DNA from: Paenibacillus abyssi | GTDB taxonomy: Bacteria; Bacillota; Bacilli; Paenibacillales; Paenibacillaceae | NCBI RefSeq assembly: GCF_014640295.1 | Contig: NZ_BMGR01000015.1 | Coordinates: 1 to 64,000 of the forward strand | DNA: 64,000 nucleotides | Direction of reading: 5' to 3' | Shown: positions 62,201 through 64,000 of the stretch, in pieces | How the letters are laid out: each line of letters opens with the position of its first letter | Numbering within the stretch: the first letter of the stretch is position 1 | Translations under genes and position numbers: made by a program | Notes under the pieces: generated by a model | Databases searched by the model: none | What the model was told of the DNA's origin: nothing | Seen by the model: only the letters and a program-made list of their open reading frames with translations

Positions 62201-63301
62201 TCACCGATTTGCAGCAGGCTCCGGTAAAAGGAATGAAGTGCTCAGCTCCTTGACCGATCCGCTTCGCGCCGATTCGTACGCCTTCTCAATAATTTCAATG
62301 ACATGGGCCGTACGCTCGCCTCCCAGCTGCAAATCCGTGTCCCCATTCACGCAGCTTACCATGTGAAGCAGATCGACCATCGTATGCATCATCGGTACGT
62401 CTTGCATTTGCCCGTCTTCCGGAACTTCCGGCCGGGTCCATCCTTCTTCCGGCGTGAATACTTCCAGTGGCACGTCTCTGCGCATCCAACCGCCTATAAC
62501 CAGCGTACCCTTCGAACCAACAAATTCGAATTGCGGCGTATTGAACGAACGCGTGACATAGTTTCCCTGCACACTGGCGAAGACGCCATCGCCGTAATCA
62601 AGCAGAACGACCGTATTGTCATCCATCTGCACATCCAGCTTCTTACCCTCCCAGCAGCGGTCTGCTACAGCAACGCCCGATAAGGCAGTCACACGTTTGG
62701 CCGGTCCCAAAATGCCGGTGATGCTCGTAAGCGGATACACGGCGACATCCATCATCGGACCGCCTCCCGGTTTGTAATACCAGGAAGGATCAATCCCTTT
62801 CAAATCCTCGAATTCATGACCGGGATGCGGTCCTTGACCGCGTACGAAACAGACTTTGCCGATCTTGCCGCTGTCGATGATCCGTTTTGCCTCCTGATGA
62901 TACCGGTCCAGCATTTGCCCAGGTGAAGCCCCCAGGATCAGCCCTTTCTCTTTGGCTATGCGAGTGAGCTCCAACGCTTCCTCTGAGGTCGTCGTCATCG
63001 TTTTTTGAACATAGACATGCTTGCCGGCATTCAGTGCAGAGAGGGCCTGCCGGTAATGCAGCGGGATTGGCGTCAGAATGGCAATCAGATCCGCATCGGC
63101 ATTTTGCAGCATTGCTTCATAATCGGTATAAGCGCTGCCGAAACCATATTTCAGACACATTTCCTGCGCTCTTCCCGGCACAACGTCACATACCGCAGTC
63201 ACTTCAATCTTCTCCCGGATTTCATTAAGCGCCAGGATCGGAAAATAATCCTGCTGAGCCACAATGCCGCAACCGGCGATGGCAATTTTAATCGGTTTCA
63301 C
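62201..63301 (-). CDS. Gfo/Idh/MocA family oxidoreductase, EKP motif altered
   Basis: The roughly 366-residue protein has IKIAIAGCGIVAQQDYFPIL, AILTPIPLHYRQALSALNAG and KHVYVQKTMTTTSEEALELT. The usual EKP is QKT, keeping the Lys but not the Glu or Pro. The C-terminal domain has MMDVAVYPLTSITGILGP. The start is uncertain: a GTG at 63301 is nine bases after AAAGG, while tandem ATG codons at 63310 and 63307 lack spacing. It heads the operon. A cre-like sequence lies upstream at 63331-63346. Confidence 0.85.
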   Translation of the reverse strand: MKPIKIAIAGCGIVAQQDYFPILALNEIREKIEVTAVCDVVPGRAQEMCLKYGFGSAYTDYEAMLQNADADLIAILTPIPLHYRQALSALNAGKHVYVQKTMTTTSEEALELTRIAKEKGLILGASPGQMLDRYHQEAKRIIDSGKIGKVCFVRGQGPHPGHEFEDLKGIDPSWYYKPGGGPMMDVAVYPLTSITGILGPAKRVTALSGVAVADRCWEGKKLDVQMDDNTVVLLDYGDGVFASVQGNYVTRSFNTPQFEFVGSKGTLVIGGWMRRDVPLEVFTPEEGWTRPEVPEDGQMQDVPMMHTMVDLLHMVSCVNGDTDLQLGGERTAHVIEIIEKAYESARSGSVKELSTSFLLPEPAANR

Positions 63302-63330
63302 AACCATCATCCTTTCATTCGAGCGTAATA

Positions 63331-63346
63331 TGAAATAACGCTTTCA
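63331..63346 (-). promoter_or_regulatory. cre/LacI-like operator upstream of the oxidoreductase operon
   Basis: TGAAATAACGCTTTCA has TGAAA and TTTCA half-sites around a central CG, consistent with CcpA or another LacI-family protein. Confidence 0.45.
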
Positions 63347-63787
63347 TGAATTTATTGTACTGTTGCTGCTTGGCGTCAGGATGTTTAATATTTTGTTCTT
63401 TCGTACAAAGATTTGACTCGTGCCGTCGATCGGTTCGGATGGTTGTCTGTCAAGCCTGTCCAGGATCCCCTTGCAGCTCCTGTCTTCCTCCCTCGCTTCA
63501 CAACGATCCGCCTTGCTGCAGCCACCGCATGTCATCATTGAGCTCACATCCTTAATGAGTGATTGTTCCGGTATACTTTCATTTCGAATTTAACACTTCC
63601 AATTTCTTCTACTGTACCGGACTTGTAATCATTATAGAAAAATCTGCTGCTGCGCAGAATTTCGAAAATCCCAGTAACCTTTCCAATATGCTTATTATCT
63701 TTATCAGAATCTATATCATATCTTGTTAACGCCTATTGAGTAGGCTATTATGAATCCAGATTAACTCTTCTGTCAGGAGGTGGGCCC
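63347..63787. other. Intergenic region between divergent operons
   Basis: No supported gene. It should contain the promoters for both directions. Short frames here have no ribosome sites or recognisable content. Confidence 0.4.
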
Positions 63788-64000
63788 ATGGCAGCCGCCC
63801 TATCCCATGTCGTCACTGCCGATTTTGTATCCCATACCCGTAAATACGAAGCGACGTTCAATCTGGACACTTATTTGCTGAGGCTTCAATACGAAGGCAT
63901 CTGCGCTGCCGTCGTGGATGGCAGGGAGCATTTCATAGAGCCCGGCACGCTGCTGCTGCTCGCTCCCGGGGATGGTTATGAGCTGAGGATCGAAGGCCGG
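63788..64000 (+). CDS. AraC-type regulator, N-terminal cupin (cut by window end)
   Basis: AGGAGGTGGGCCC precedes an ATG at 63788, and 71 codons reach the window edge. HVVTADFVSHTRKYEATFNL and FIEPGTLLLLAPGDGYELRI form the cupin-like AraC ligand-binding start. The DNA-binding part is outside the window. It is divergent from the Gfo/Idh/MocA-PhyH operon and probably regulates it. Confidence 0.75.
   Translation, partial: MAAALSHVVTADFVSHTRKYEATFNLDTYLLRLQYEGICAAVVDGREHFIEPGTLLLLAPGDGYELRIEGR

Overview
The window reads as chromosome of an endospore-forming, carbohydrate-scavenging Firmicute, most likely Paenibacillus or a close relative. The reasons are an intact sporulation sigma factor SigK, many lipoprotein-dependent CUT1-type sugar ABC importers without their own ATPase, YesM/YesN-type two-component systems, strong AGGAGG-type ribosome binding sites, and catabolite-repression (cre) elements near catabolic genes. 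Most genes lie on the minus strand.

Layout. 1-908: the 5' part of a group II intron with its reverse transcriptase, inserted just after the terminator of an extradiol-dioxygenase-like gene (968-1846). 2247-5600: a membrane-protein fragment, sigK, an NHL-repeat protein and a phytanoyl-CoA-dioxygenase-like gene. 5697-16989: a xylan or xyloglucan oligosaccharide locus with an AraC regulator, a GH31 alpha-xylosidase-like enzyme, a divergent GH67-like protein, two ABC permeases, a histidine kinase and response regulator, and a sugar-binding lipoprotein. The two transport promoters share a 34-bp box at identical spacing from the -10. 17200-19246: decayed oligopeptide permeases and sstT. 19908-29644: a complete type I-C CRISPR-Cas system (cas3, cas5, cas8c, cas7, cas4, cas1, cas2, leader, and 22 repeats).

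The most interesting object lies between cas3 and cas5 (27060-27221). A solitary CRISPR-repeat-like hairpin on the plus strand, with its own extended -10 promoter and terminator, is followed by a short guide. The guide's first 15 positions match the region abutting the cas5 operon promoter. The only mismatches are at positions 6 and 12, and the target has a 5'-TTC PAM. This looks like a crRNA-like RNA that directs Cascade to repress its own operon (CreR-like).

30387-38720: an orphan flgB, a group II intron scar, and a rhizopine-catabolism (moc)-like cluster. The cluster has a binding lipoprotein, a sugar isomerase-like protein, ferredoxin reductase, Rieske ferredoxin, a desaturase-like oxygenase, and an unusual LacI repressor carrying a second sugar-binding module related to the lipoprotein. 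39014-49792: a small Cys protein, a BenE transporter, and a TRAP-transporter catabolic operon under a GntR regulator with a glycerate kinase pseudogene. 50141-60090: a sugar ABC locus with two binding proteins, dehydrogenases, and a divergent YesM/YesN pair. 60136-64000: two Gfo/Idh/MocA oxidoreductases with a PhyH-like dioxygenase, and a divergent AraC-type gene cut by the window end.

All calls come from reading sequence and motifs. No database search was possible.
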